In this document: piece by piece, positions 33,925-41,432 of the stretch
Position numbering within the stretch: the stretch's first letter is position 1
Layout of the letters: every line of letters starts with the position of its first letter
From: Chloroflexota bacterium
GTDB lineage: Bacteria > Chloroflexota > Dehalococcoidia > UBA2979
Assembly: GCA_947446155.1 (NCBI GenBank)
Contig: CANFFZ010000004.1
Location: 1 to 42,567 of the forward strand
DNA length: 42,567 nt
Direction of reading: 5' to 3'
Program-made: the position numbers and the translations under genes
Notes under the pieces: generated by a model
Seen by the model: only the letters and a program-made list of their open reading frames with translations
Databases searched by the model: none
What the model was told of the DNA's origin: nothing

Positions 33925-34553
33925 GGGGCCACCTCGTTCGCGGAAGCTTCGAGGAACCGCGCCCCGAACCGTCGATGGTGCTCCCGGCGCAGCCGAGCGA
34001 GGCGCTCGACAGCCTCCGGCGCGGAGAGGTCGCCCGTGATCATGACGTGGGCGTCCTCGTTGTTGTCCTTGTAGTACTGGTGCAGGGTGCCCTTCAGCCG
34101 GAACCCGAACTCCTCGTACAGCCGGCGAGCCCGCGTATTGCTCGCCCGCACCTCGAGTACGCCCATCCACAGCTCCGACGTGAGCGCGAGGTCGAACAGG
34201 TCGAGCAGCAGCCGCCGCCCCACGCCTCGACCCTGCTCGTCCGGATCGACGGCGATGGTGACGAGGTGGATCTGGTCCACCATGTACCAGCACCCCATGA
34301 AGCCGAGGATGCGCTCGCCCGGGCCGGAGATCTTGCGCCGGATCGCCGCGATCGCACCGTGCTCCTCGGGCTGATGCTCGACGGCGACGCGGTAGTGCGC
34401 GAACGCGTTGGCGAGCTCTTCCTCGAACGTGCGCGCGGGCCAGGCATCCTCGTAGGCGAGCGACTCGATGCGACGCACGGCCTTGATGTCGTCGGCCGTC
34501 ATGTCGTGCAGCGTGATGCGCCGGATCGGTGCCGCGTCGGAATCCTCGACCAT
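33921..34553 (-). CDS. GNAT acetyltransferase (RimI-like)
   Basis: About 210 aa. GNAT fold with the acetyl-CoA loop VDPDEQGRGVGRRLL (R/Q-x-x-G-x-G/A) and the C-terminal region LEVRASNTRARRLYEEFGF that is typical of the RimI-type ribosomal-protein S18 alanine acetyltransferase family. A further about 40 residues after the fold (PEAVERLARLRREHHRRF) are unusual. The start at MVEDSDAAP (34553) is chosen because the domain begins just after; an ATG at 34649 is possible. The target protein is unknown. It overlaps the MFS gene by the shared stop. Confidence 0.85.
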   Translation of the reverse strand: MVEDSDAAPIRRITLHDMTADDIKAVRRIESLAYEDAWPARTFEEELANAFAHYRVAVEHQPEEHGAIAAIRRKISGPGERILGFMGCWYMVDQIHLVTIAVDPDEQGRGVGRRLLLDLFDLALTSELWMGVLEVRASNTRARRLYEEFGFRLKGTLHQYYKDNNEDAHVMITGDLSAPEAVERLARLRREHHRRFGARFLEASANEVAP

Positions 34554-34711
34554 GCGGGCAGTGTATTCGCGAGGCTCGGCGGACTCGATCTCGATCCCGG
34601 AGGCTCGGAGCGTGAGGGTCTCTACAACACAGCGGTCGGTGGCATCCAACCGGGCGAGTCAGGCGGTGCCGCGGGTCAGACCTCGATGTCCCATGGGGAC
34701 GTCGAGGTCGC

Positions 34712-34963
34712 TCAGGCTGCTAGGTTGCGGGCGTCTCCGCCGCAGGAGCTCGCGACGAGCGGCCGCTGCAGGACGTAGTACGCCGTATCGGGGCGCAGCA
34801 GGTGGATGCCGTTCAGCGCCCACCCGTCCTTGCCCATGGCGGACAGATACTTCGTAACGAACGTGGTGCGGTACTCACCGCTCTGGCGGATGAACTCCAC
34901 CCCGTCCGCACTGATCCGACTGTGTGTATCCACGTACGCGACGCAGAACTCCCATTGGTCCAT
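34712..34963 (-). CDS. DUF4177-like small protein
   Basis: 83 aa. WEFCVAYVDTHSRI and YLSAMGKDGWALNGIHLL recall the DUF4177 fold (MxxWEYKxV ... LNxxGxxGWELV). The ATG at 34963 has a strong GGGGAGG seven bases upstream. The C-terminus VASSCGGDARNLAA is not part of the domain. Its function is unknown. It is not clearly linked to a neighbour. Confidence 0.6.
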   Translation of the reverse strand: MDQWEFCVAYVDTHSRISADGVEFIRQSGEYRTTFVTKYLSAMGKDGWALNGIHLLRPDTAYYVLQRPLVASSCGGDARNLAA

Positions 34964-35298
34964 GACTAACCTCCCCAACTCAACACGAATGAAGGAGTAG
35001 ACAAGGACGCCTTGTACATCACCACCGCCCACCTCAACGCCCCCGGGTTGAAACTCCCCGCACGCACCACCTGAGGACTTGAGCCTCGTTGCGATGTGGG
35101 TGGTTCGCGAGATGAATGCGGCCCGCCCACGCGGCTCCTCTGCCTCGACGGGGACGGCGACCGGACGCCACCGGCCTGGATCCAGTGTCACACCACCGTC
35201 CAGCCCCTCGCGTCTCCCGTCCGAGGGATTCGAGGCGTCCCCAAGCGCCGCCTGGCCCCCAACTACGCCACCCGGTGCGCCATCCAGCCCTCGACAGA
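34964..35298. other. Intergenic region without a recognised gene
   Basis: 335 bases. A short frame at 35000-35074 (DKDALYITTAHLNAP, stop TGA) resembles the last strand of SMP-30/gluconolactonase-like proteins (DxLYVTTA), so it may be a fragment of one, but the match is short. The rest shows no convincing coding signal on either strand. Confidence 0.3.
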
Positions 35299-35322
35299 TT
35301 AATAGAACTGGTGTTCTATTAA
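35299..35322. promoter_or_regulatory. Perfect SOS-like palindrome (GAAC-N4-GTTC)
   Basis: Two perfect 10-base arms, TTAATAGAAC and GTTCTATTAA, are separated by TGGT. The core GAAC-TGGT-GTTC matches the Bacillus/actinobacterial LexA box. It ends 48 bases before the ATG of the acidic protein gene at 35371, a usual operator position. The same GAAC-N4-GTTC core occurs upstream of ruvB at 37644. Confidence 0.6.
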
Positions 35323-35370
35323 CTCATACCCGGCTGCACACCCCTCGGCGGGGGTGGGAGGAGCAGGCAA

Positions 35371-36003
35371 ATGGCCCGCATGCTGACCGACGTCATGAAA
35401 CGCGAGGAGTACGAGGACGCCCTGGATCCCGTCCCCGACGATGATCTCCCGTTCAGCGACGTTGATGACCTCGACCACGACCTCGACGAGCCCGACGACT
35501 CCTTCGAGGACGTCGCTGCTCTCGTCACACCGGAAGACGACGAGGTCGACACCTTCGACGCCGACGGCGAACCGCTGCCGGACGACGTGCAGGCGGAGAT
35601 CGAAGCGATCGCCGCCGAAGGCCTCGCGGCCGACGAACCGCCCGACGAGATGTCAGAGCCGCCGGCAGAGTCGCCCTCCGAGGCACCGCCCGAGACAGCC
35701 GCGGCAACCCTCGACACCCAGCGCACGCTCGTGCTCGAACAGGCACTCGAGGCGACCCAACGCGAACTCGCGCGCCAGCGTGACCTCGCCTGCGCCGCCG
35801 TCGCACGCTATCGCCAGGCTGTCCTCGCCGCCGAGCCCGACCTACCGCCCGAGATGGTGCGTGGCGAGAACATCGAGGACGTGGACGCCTCGATCGTCGC
35901 GGCCCGCACGATGGTGGCGCACGTCCGTGAACAGGTGGAGGCTCGCCGCCCCTCGGAGCGAGGTTCCCCCGCTGGCGCCCCCGCGCGCGACACGAGCGCC
36001 TGA
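35371..36003 (+). CDS. Acidic coiled-coil protein of unknown function
   Basis: 210 aa. The first 110 residues are extremely acidic (PVPDDDLPFSDVDDLDHDLDEPDD, EDDEVDTFDADGEPLPDD), low in complexity and probably disordered. Residues about 115-190 form a helix or coiled coil (TQRTLVLEQALEATQRELARQRD, AAVARYRQAVLAAEP). No signal peptide or membrane span. It has a good ribosome site (GGGAGGAGG) and a perfect SOS-like palindrome in front. Acidic helical proteins can be DNA mimics, phage scaffolds or inhibitors, but nothing here decides between these. No phage genes are nearby. Function not assigned. Confidence 0.6.
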   Translation: MARMLTDVMKREEYEDALDPVPDDDLPFSDVDDLDHDLDEPDDSFEDVAALVTPEDDEVDTFDADGEPLPDDVQAEIEAIAAEGLAADEPPDEMSEPPAESPSEAPPETAAATLDTQRTLVLEQALEATQRELARQRDLACAAVARYRQAVLAAEPDLPPEMVRGENIEDVDASIVAARTMVAHVREQVEARRPSERGSPAGAPARDTSA

Positions 36004-36056
36004 GGTCACCTCACCGCCCGCCAGAAGATCGCGGCGGGCCTGCAAGAGCGCCTGAT

Positions 36057-36476
36057 CTAGACGGCGACCGGCGTCTTCGCGAGGGTGATCGTCAGCGTCG
36101 TAATGATCTTGTCGCCGAGCGTGTTGCACAGCGGGCACGCGCACGATGCCGCCTCGAGTACCTCGTGCTGCGCCAGCAGCCGCTCGTCCGTGACCTCAAG
36201 TTCGATGCGATTGAAGATCTGCTCGATGCGCGTCGGGTTCGGCACCATCGCAGCCTCGAGGGTCGAGTGGCAGGCGGTGACGTGCGCGTCCTTCAGCAGA
36301 TCGTGGTTCAGGAACGCCCCTAGCGAGCAGTTCCCCACCGCGATCAGCAGCAGTTCCGTAGAGGAGTACCCCGCCGGCCCGTCCGCCACCATCTCGCGCA
36401 CATTGGTCGTCGCCCGCCCGCGCGCCGTGAACACAATCCGCTTCCGATCCTGGTAGTCGGCGGTGACAGTGGCCAT
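36057..36476 (-). CDS. OsmC-family protein
   Basis: 139 aa. The two reactive cysteines of OsmC/Ohr peroxidases are visible: VGNCSLGAFL and SCACPLCNTLG (the second with an additional Cys pair, CxCPLC). DGPAGYSSTELLLIAV is the typical helix between. The ATG at 36476 starts the family MATVTADYQDRK; the frame upstream to 36746 is not coding. It would reduce organic peroxides or, as in other relatives, handle other thiol substrates. It is convergent with the acidic gene. Confidence 0.85.
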   Translation of the reverse strand: MATVTADYQDRKRIVFTARGRATTNVREMVADGPAGYSSTELLLIAVGNCSLGAFLNHDLLKDAHVTACHSTLEAAMVPNPTRIEQIFNRIELEVTDERLLAQHEVLEAASCACPLCNTLGDKIITTLTITLAKTPVAV

Positions 36477-36658
36477 CTGGCTGCTCCTCGATCGATCGTG
36501 TCGGCAATGCAGGATCAGAGTAGGCGGAGGAGGCAAGCGGCTCAGGCTGGAGAGGACGCAGCAGCCCTCGCCTCCGCTGCCGGCCGTCTCCCCCGCCGCA
36601 AAGGCGCAGTCTCGCCCACGACGAGTTGATACAGCTGTTCCACGTACTTGATCCGAAG

Positions 36659-36679
36659 TGGTTCCGTCAGAACTCAGGG
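36659..36679. repeat. Left terminal inverted repeat of the IS
   Basis: 21 bases, exactly the reverse complement of 37575-37595. Confidence 0.9.
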
Positions 36680-37594
36680 TCCGGTCGGCGTGTAGCCTCG
36701 TCCATCTGAGATGAGGAGCACCCCGATGACCTGCCCGCACTGCCAATCGACGGCAATACGTCGGCGGAAACAGCGGACGGCCCTCGGCTACCGCCGATTC
36801 TCATGCGCCAGCTGCCAGCGACGCTTCAACGAACGCACCGGTACGGCGTTCAACTAACTGCAGTTCCCAACGGACATCGTGCTGCTCGCCGTGCTCTGGC
36901 TTCTGCGCTACAAGCTTGGGCTGCGGGATGTATCGGAACTCCTGCTGCAGCGCGGCTACACCATCAGCCACGAGACGATCCGCGCCTGGGAGTTCCGCTT
37001 CGCGCCGCTAATCAGCGATCAACTCCGCAGGCGCAGAACAGGACGCGCCGGCCGCTCTTGGTATCTCGACGAGACGTACGTGAAGGTCGCTGGTCGTTGG
37101 TGCTACCTCTACCGGGCGATCGATCGCGATGGTCAGCTGCTCGACTCGATGCTCAGCGAGCATCGCGACCGTTCCGCAGCTCGTCGCTTTCTCCGGGGCT
37201 TGTTGGAGGTATCGGGGCAGCGTCCGTTGCGCGTGACGACCGACCATCACGTGGCGTACCCAAAGGCCATCTGCTGGATCTGCGGTCGGAAGGCGTTTCA
37301 TCGACGCGATCGGTATCTCAATAACCGGACCGAACAGTCGCATCGGCCGCTGAAACAGCGGTACTACCCGATGCTGGGGTTCGGAACATTCGAATCAGCG
37401 TCCCGATTCTGTACAGCGTTCGATGAGGTCCACAACTACTTCAGATTCAACAAAGCCACCGCATCATTGGCAGTGCGGCGGGAGGTCTTCATGTTCCGCT
37501 GGCGGGAGCTAATCGAAGACGTGAGCGCGGCGTAACGGACGAGAGGCACTGAGGGTGATTCGGTCGTCGATGAGCCCTGAGTTCTGACGGAACC
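36660..37594 (+). mobile_element. IS6-like insertion sequence
   Basis: 935 bases bounded by 21-base perfect inverted repeats that begin GGTTCCGTCAGAACTC, with one IS6-type DDE transposase gene. The eight bases flanking the left end (TCCGAAGT) do not recur on the right (ATCTCCGA), so there is no target-site duplication, as expected after later recombination or deletion. It sits between an OsmC gene and ruvB, ending 49 bases before the ruvB SOS box. Confidence 0.85.
36726..37535 (+). pseudogene. IS6-family transposase interrupted by a stop
   Basis: The first 43 codons (MTCPHCQSTAIRRRKQR, then CASCQRRFNERTGTAFN) are a zinc ribbon with CxxC pairs. A TAA at 36855 interrupts the frame where relatives have Tyr in FNYL; the rest is open to 37535. 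The DDE triad is intact in the second part: Asp in SWYLDETYVKV, Asp in VTTDHHVAYP, and Glu in NRTEQSHRPLK. Re-initiation at a later ATG could give only a shortened protein. It is probably inactive, unless the TAA is a sequencing error of one base. Confidence 0.8.
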
Positions 37595-37595
37595 A
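37575..37595. repeat. Right terminal inverted repeat of the IS
   Basis: 21 bases, exactly the reverse complement of 36659-36679. Confidence 0.9.
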
Positions 37596-37643
37596 TCTCC
37601 GACCGCTCCCGCAGTATCCGCCCGGCGCACGGCGGCACACACT

Positions 37644-37657
37644 CGAACGTCCGTTCG
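37644..37657. promoter_or_regulatory. SOS (LexA) box of ruvB
   Basis: CGAAC-GTCC-GTTCG is a perfect 5-base inverted repeat around 4 bases, matching the Bacillus/actinobacterial LexA box. It covers the expected -35 region of the ruvB promoter (TATACT at 37667), so a bound repressor would block RNA polymerase. ruvB is a classical SOS gene. Confidence 0.75.
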
Positions 37658-37666
37658 CAGCGCTGC

Positions 37667-37672
37667 TATACT
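37667..37672 (+). promoter_or_regulatory. -10 box of ruvB (leaderless)
   Basis: TATACT ends 6 bases before the ruvB ATG. No Shine-Dalgarno fits between, so the transcript probably starts at or next to the ATG. Confidence 0.6.
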
Positions 37673-37678
37673 CGCGAC

Positions 37679-38791
37679 ATGGCCGAGCCCCGCACGCCCC
37701 GGTCCCCAAAGCCATCGACGCCTGCGACCAGCGAGGCCGCCCGCCCCGGGCCGCTCTCCCCCGCCATCGACCCCGAGGACGCGCCGATCGAGACCAGCCT
37801 CCGCCCGCGCCGCCTCGAACAGTACTTCGGGCAGGAGCGGATCAAGGAAAGCCTGCGCATCAGCATCGAGGCGGCCAAGCAGCGCGGCGAACCGCTCGAC
37901 CACCTGCTCTTCCACGGCCCGCCGGGCCTCGGCAAGACCACCCTCGCGATGATCGTCGCGGCGGAGATGGGCGTCTCGATCCGCATCACCAGCGGCCCGG
38001 CCATCGAGCGCGCAGGCGACCTCGCCTCGCTGCTGACGAGCCTGCAGGCGGGTGACGTGCTGTTCATCGACGAGATCCATCGGCTCTCGCTGCCGGTGGA
38101 GGAAGTCCTCTACCCCGCGATGGAGGACTTCTCCGTCGACATCATCCTGGGTAAGGGTCCGAAGGCGCGCGACGTGCGCCTCAAACTCAACCGCTTCACC
38201 CTCGTCGGCGCAACCACCCGCTTCGCGCTCGTCTCGCAGCCGCTCCGCGACCGCTTTGGCTCCGCGTACCGCATGGACTTCTACGACGAGGCCGCGCTCA
38301 CGCAGATCATCAACCGCTCCGCCGATGTGCTCGCCTGCCGCATCACCCCAGACGGTGTCGGCGGTATCGCGAGGCGTTCACGCGGCACCGCGCGCGTCGC
38401 CAACCGCCTCCTCCGCCGCGTGCGCGACTACGCCGAGGTGCGCGCGGACGGCGTCATCACCGGCGAGGTCGCCGCGGCAGCCCTCGGCCGCATGCAGATC
38501 GACGACCTCGGCCTCGACCAGATGGACCGCGACCTCATGACCGCGCTCGCCGAGCGCTTCGGGGGCGGCCCAGCCGGCCTCGAAACCCTCGCCGCTGCGA
38601 TCTCTGAGGAGGGCGACACAATCATGGATGTATACGAGCCCTACTTGCTGAAGATCGGCTTCATCCAGCGCACCCCGCGTGGCCGCATCCTCACCCGCCT
38701 CGGCTATGAACACCTCGGCATCGACGCGCACACTGCGACAACTCGTAGCGCGCAGGCCTCGTTCTTCGCGAACGAGACTGTCAAGGACTAG
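37679..38791 (+). CDS. ruvB: Holliday junction branch-migration ATPase RuvB
   Basis: 370 aa, with a Pro/Ala/Ser-rich N-terminal extension of about 40 residues before the family's usual start ([13 protein letters not shown]). RuvB hexamers pull DNA through a RuvA-bound four-way junction. Walker A is [11 protein letters not shown], Walker B FIDEIHRL, sensor region [19 protein letters not shown], and the C-terminal winged helix has [12 protein letters not shown]. RuvA and ruvC are not next to it. It carries an SOS box and looks leaderless. A two-base-different repeat of the family's Arg finger is not seen; GPPG to DRFG motifs are all in place. Confidence 0.96.
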   Translation: MAEPRTPRSPKPSTPATSEAARPGPLSPAIDPEDAPIETSLRPRRLEQYFGQERIKESLRISIEAAKQRGEPLDHLLFHGPPGLGKTTLAMIVAAEMGVSIRITSGPAIERAGDLASLLTSLQAGDVLFIDEIHRLSLPVEEVLYPAMEDFSVDIILGKGPKARDVRLKLNRFTLVGATTRFALVSQPLRDRFGSAYRMDFYDEAALTQIINRSADVLACRITPDGVGGIARRSRGTARVANRLLRRVRDYAEVRADGVITGEVAAAALGRMQIDDLGLDQMDRDLMTALAERFGGGPAGLETLAAAISEEGDTIMDVYEPYLLKIGFIQRTPRGRILTRLGYEHLGIDAHTATTRSAQASFFANETVKD

Positions 38792-38832
38792 CGCAGCACC
38801 ATAGATGCCGGGGCGCCAGCAGATCTCTTCGA

Positions 38833-39197
38833 GTGAGCGCTGAGAAAACCGCATCATCTATTCGCGCGTGGTCCGCACGAACGACCACGTCTGGGTGAGC
38901 GGTACAACCGGCACGCACCCCGACGGCACCATCCCTGATGGCACTTCCGCTTAAATCCGCCTTGCTTGCTGGCGACCATCGAGGCTGCACTCTGCCAAGC
39001 CGGCGCCACCTCGGACGAGGCCGTGAGCGCGCATCTTCGTCACCAGTAGCAAAGAATAAAAAACCGTCGGTGAACTACTGAACAAGCACTCCGGCCGCGC
39101 GAAGCCCGCGATGACGATAGTCGAGCTGGCTCGATTGATTGACCCCACACATCGCATCGAGATCGAAGTCGAGGCAGTCATCGAGACTGCGGGGTAG
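38833..39197 (+). pseudogene. RidA/YjgF-family enamine deaminase, decayed
   Basis: Three segments of one RidA protein lie in three frames. YSRVVRTNDHVWVSGTTGT starts at 38859. ATIEAALCQAGATSDEAVSAHL follows near 38970-39050. KPAMTIVELARLIDPTHRIEIEVEAV runs from about 39075 to a TAG at 39195. These match, in order, the family's SRAVRxGDxVFVSGT, NIEAALxxAG and PAxTxVxVxxLxxPxxxVEIE elements. At least two frame changes plus a stop (TAA) and a shortened middle separate them. The gene is dead or badly assembled. It fills the gap between ruvB and the thioesterase. Confidence 0.65.
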
Positions 39198-39200
39198 GGT

Positions 39201-39638
39201 CTACGCCTTGCGAATAATCGAGTAGGTCACGCGGCCGACGGCGGCGAGTGTGCCCGCTGCGTCGCGCACTTCGACCTGGGTGAAGCCGAGAGCTCGACTG
39301 CTGCGCAGGATGCGCGCCTCCGCGATCGCCTCCGTAGTGATGGCGTTGAGGTACGAAACGTTGATGTCCAGTGTCGCTTGGCCAACGTAGTCCGCGTCGT
39401 CGCCGACCGAGGCGATAATCGCGGCGCCAGCAGCAGCGTCGATCAGCGTCGCGATCGCGCCACCATGCAGGACGTCCGCTCGACGCGTCCCGAGTGGCGG
39501 ACGCATCGGCAAGCGCAGGACAGCGTGGCCCGGCTCATCGATGCGCACGACCTCGATGCCAAGCGTGTCCCAGAACGGGACGGGACGCGCCTCGACGCGG
39601 GCACGAAGTACCTCAGGTGTGGATGGTGTCGAGATCAC
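39201..39638 (-). CDS. Hotdog-fold thioesterase (PaaI-like)
   Basis: 145 aa. The family core is VLHGGAIATLIDAAAGAA, with the catalytic-region H-G-G and the Asp; LDINVSYLNAI follows (a beta strand and the YL motif). Such enzymes hydrolyse acyl-CoA thioesters, often phenylacetyl or other aromatic acyl-CoA. The substrate cannot be read. It is convergent with the RidA pseudogene, the two stops being only 3 bases apart. Confidence 0.85.
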   Translation of the reverse strand: MISTPSTPEVLRARVEARPVPFWDTLGIEVVRIDEPGHAVLRLPMRPPLGTRRADVLHGGAIATLIDAAAGAAIIASVGDDADYVGQATLDINVSYLNAITTEAIAEARILRSSRALGFTQVEVRDAAGTLAAVGRVTYSIIRKA

Positions 39639-39686
39639 GGTTACGCCCTCTTTGCTACGAGGTGAAGATTACTACCGGCGCCTCCA

Positions 39687-40064
39687 CTACGGCTGCTGTG
39701 TCCCGGCGGCCGGCGGGTTGATCTCCTCGATGTCAGTGACAATCTCCGGGGCGGTGGCGGCAGCGGGCAGCGGCCTGTTGGTCCCCGGCTCAGTCTGAGG
39801 TGCTGCCGTAACAGGCATCGAGGTGACCGACGTATCCATGCGGAGGCCCCGAGCAACGGCGGCGATCTCGGCGACGGCTTGGTGGGCTTGCACGGCAGCG
39901 GTAGCACGGCCGGCAGCAGTTCCGACTTCGGCTGTGAACTCGCGGCGACAGTCACTCATCGAGGGCGACTCGGTTGCGCCGGCGGCGATCCCGGAACAGA
40001 CGCCAGCGACCATGCCATATTCATTGTTACGGACTAGGCGACTGTCGTTCTCGGTAGCAGGCAT
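39687..40064 (-). CDS. Hypothetical protein, 125 aa, Ala/Pro/Thr-rich
   Basis: The first half carries alternating helical residues (YGMVAGVCSGIAAGATES, CRREFTAEVGTAAGRATAAVQAHQAVAEIAAVARG). The second half is a Pro/Thr/Ala-rich tail ending PPAAGTQQP. GAGGAG lies before the ATG at 40064. No signal peptide. Codon use fits the neighbourhood. I do not recognise the family. Confidence 0.5.
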   Translation of the reverse strand: MPATENDSRLVRNNEYGMVAGVCSGIAAGATESPSMSDCRREFTAEVGTAAGRATAAVQAHQAVAEIAAVARGLRMDTSVTSMPVTAAPQTEPGTNRPLPAAATAPEIVTDIEEINPPAAGTQQP

Positions 40065-40181
40065 TGGTGGCTCCTCAACCAGGGAGCGATTGTAGAACGA
40101 GGTCACGGCCTCGATGGGACGCTGCGAAGCGCACCCTCATGCGGCGCGCTTCGCGGCGTTCGACCTTGATGGATACGAGGG

Positions 40182-40970
40182 CTAGAGGCCCTTCGACTGC
40201 ACGACCTCGGAATCGTAAAGGATGGCACCGTTGAGGACCGTGGCGGGCTGCTCGCAGATCCAGACAGTCGCCTTGCCCATATCGTCGGCGATGTCGAAGT
40301 CCAGATTCGGGTTCTCGCGGTCGTTGGAGGCCATGAGGTTTCCCGGGGTCTTGATACGGCCGCTCGGTGAGAGGACGTTGACGGAGATGCCATCAACCTG
40401 ATTTCGCCAGCCCTCAGACTGCGAGAAGTGCTCGATGAGCGACTTCTGCGGGCCATAAAAGATGTCCCCGCTGCGAACCTTGGTGGTGTCATACGGCCCG
40501 GGGCCCGGGAAGATCGCGCCACCTGAGGAGATGTTGACGATGTGTCCACCACCGGCCGCACGGAGGTGCGGGTACACCTCTCGCATCATCAGGATCACGC
40601 CCATCACATTCACCGAGAACGAGAGGTCGATGTGGCGCGACTGGACCGTCTCGAGCGTACCCGGCACAAATATCGCGGCGTTGTTTACGACAATATCAAT
40701 CTTACCGTACTGCGCGACCGTCGCCTTGACCGCGTTGGCGATGCTCTCACCATCACGGAGGTTGAGGACGACCGGCGATGCCTCGCCGCCCCTCGCCTTG
40801 ATTTCTTCGACGACAGAATGGATGGTGCCTGGCAGGCGCGGGTCCTGCTGCACCTCGGTGCGCGCAGCCACGACGACCTTCGCGCCCGCAGCCGCAAGGT
40901 ACTTGGCGATGTCCGCGCCGATACCTCGGCTCGCGCCAGCGACGAGGGCGACTCGTCCGTTGAGTGCCAT
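40182..40970 (-). CDS. Short-chain dehydrogenase/reductase
   Basis: 262 aa. NAD(P)-binding motif VAGASRGIGADIA at residues about 9-21, DIVVNNAAIF (NNAG variant), then catalytic NISSGGAIF with Ser. Two YxxxK motifs follow: YDTTK and YGPQKSLIEHF. The second is in the usual active-site position, while the intervening 12 residues (DTTKVRSGDIFY) look like an insertion. C-terminal NVLSPSGRIKTPG and ADDMGKATVWICEQPATVLNGAILYDSEV are typical. The ATG at 40970 follows GGAGGGG; the frame upstream is not homologous. The substrate is unknown. Confidence 0.85.
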   Translation of the reverse strand: MALNGRVALVAGASRGIGADIAKYLAAAGAKVVVAARTEVQQDPRLPGTIHSVVEEIKARGGEASPVVLNLRDGESIANAVKATVAQYGKIDIVVNNAAIFVPGTLETVQSRHIDLSFSVNVMGVILMMREVYPHLRAAGGGHIVNISSGGAIFPGPGPYDTTKVRSGDIFYGPQKSLIEHFSQSEGWRNQVDGISVNVLSPSGRIKTPGNLMASNDRENPNLDFDIADDMGKATVWICEQPATVLNGAILYDSEVVQSKGL

Positions 40971-41137
40971 GTTGGTGATTCCCCTCCATATGACAGCGCG
41001 AGGTGCGTCCGTCTGAACTTTGTCCCATGCACGTTCGGCGCAGTTGGGACACCGCACGATAGCGCCTGCGGGTATTCCTCGCGCAGGTGCGGTCGCCGAC
41101 ACCATTGGGTTAGCCCTCGTCCGCCGTCAGATTGGCA

Positions 41138-41221
41138 CACCCTCATGCGGTAGCGGTCGGCGTAGACGCCGCTCTGGGCCATCAGGTCCTCGTGCGGGTC
41201 GATATCGACGACGCGCCCGGC
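41138..41221 (-). pseudogene. ABC exporter C-terminal remnant
   Basis: 28 codons read AGRVVDIDPHEDLMAQSGVYADRYRM, matching the end of ABC multidrug exporters (G.IVExGTHxELLxxGGxYAxLY). Nothing of the nucleotide-binding domain remains upstream. The rest of 40971-41352 shows no gene that I can support. Confidence 0.45.
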
Positions 41222-41352
41222 CTACTGATACTGCGGTCGCTAGCGCGAGGCTACAAAGCAACGTTTTCGTCTTGTTCCTCGTGCGCGCACCCTAGCGACA
41301 CGTCGGCCACGAATTTGCCCGCCATGACTCCTGCCACCACAAACCGAGGTGT

Positions 41353-41404
41353 GTGTCATGACAAGAAGGGCGCCCCAATTGGGACACCCTTCTTGTCATG
41401 ACAC
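41353..41404. terminator. Large hairpin downstream of the Gly-rich gene
   Basis: 18-base perfect arms (41353-41370 with 41387-41404) enclose a 16-base loop that itself holds CCCAATTGGG. It begins 29 bases beyond the minus-strand stop at 41433. It lacks a T run, so it could also be a relic of a mobile element end. Confidence 0.5.
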
Positions 41405-41432
41405 GATTGTCGAGGCTGTCCTCGATGTGCCT

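Noticed and set aside
35000..35074. SMP-30/gluconolactonase fragment
   Set aside because: Only about 10 residues support it; kept as a remark in the intergenic entry, not as a feature.
35305..35316. Possible promoter or phage operator instead of a LexA box
   Set aside because: Not excluded, but the GAAC-N4-GTTC core and its match to the ruvB box favour LexA.
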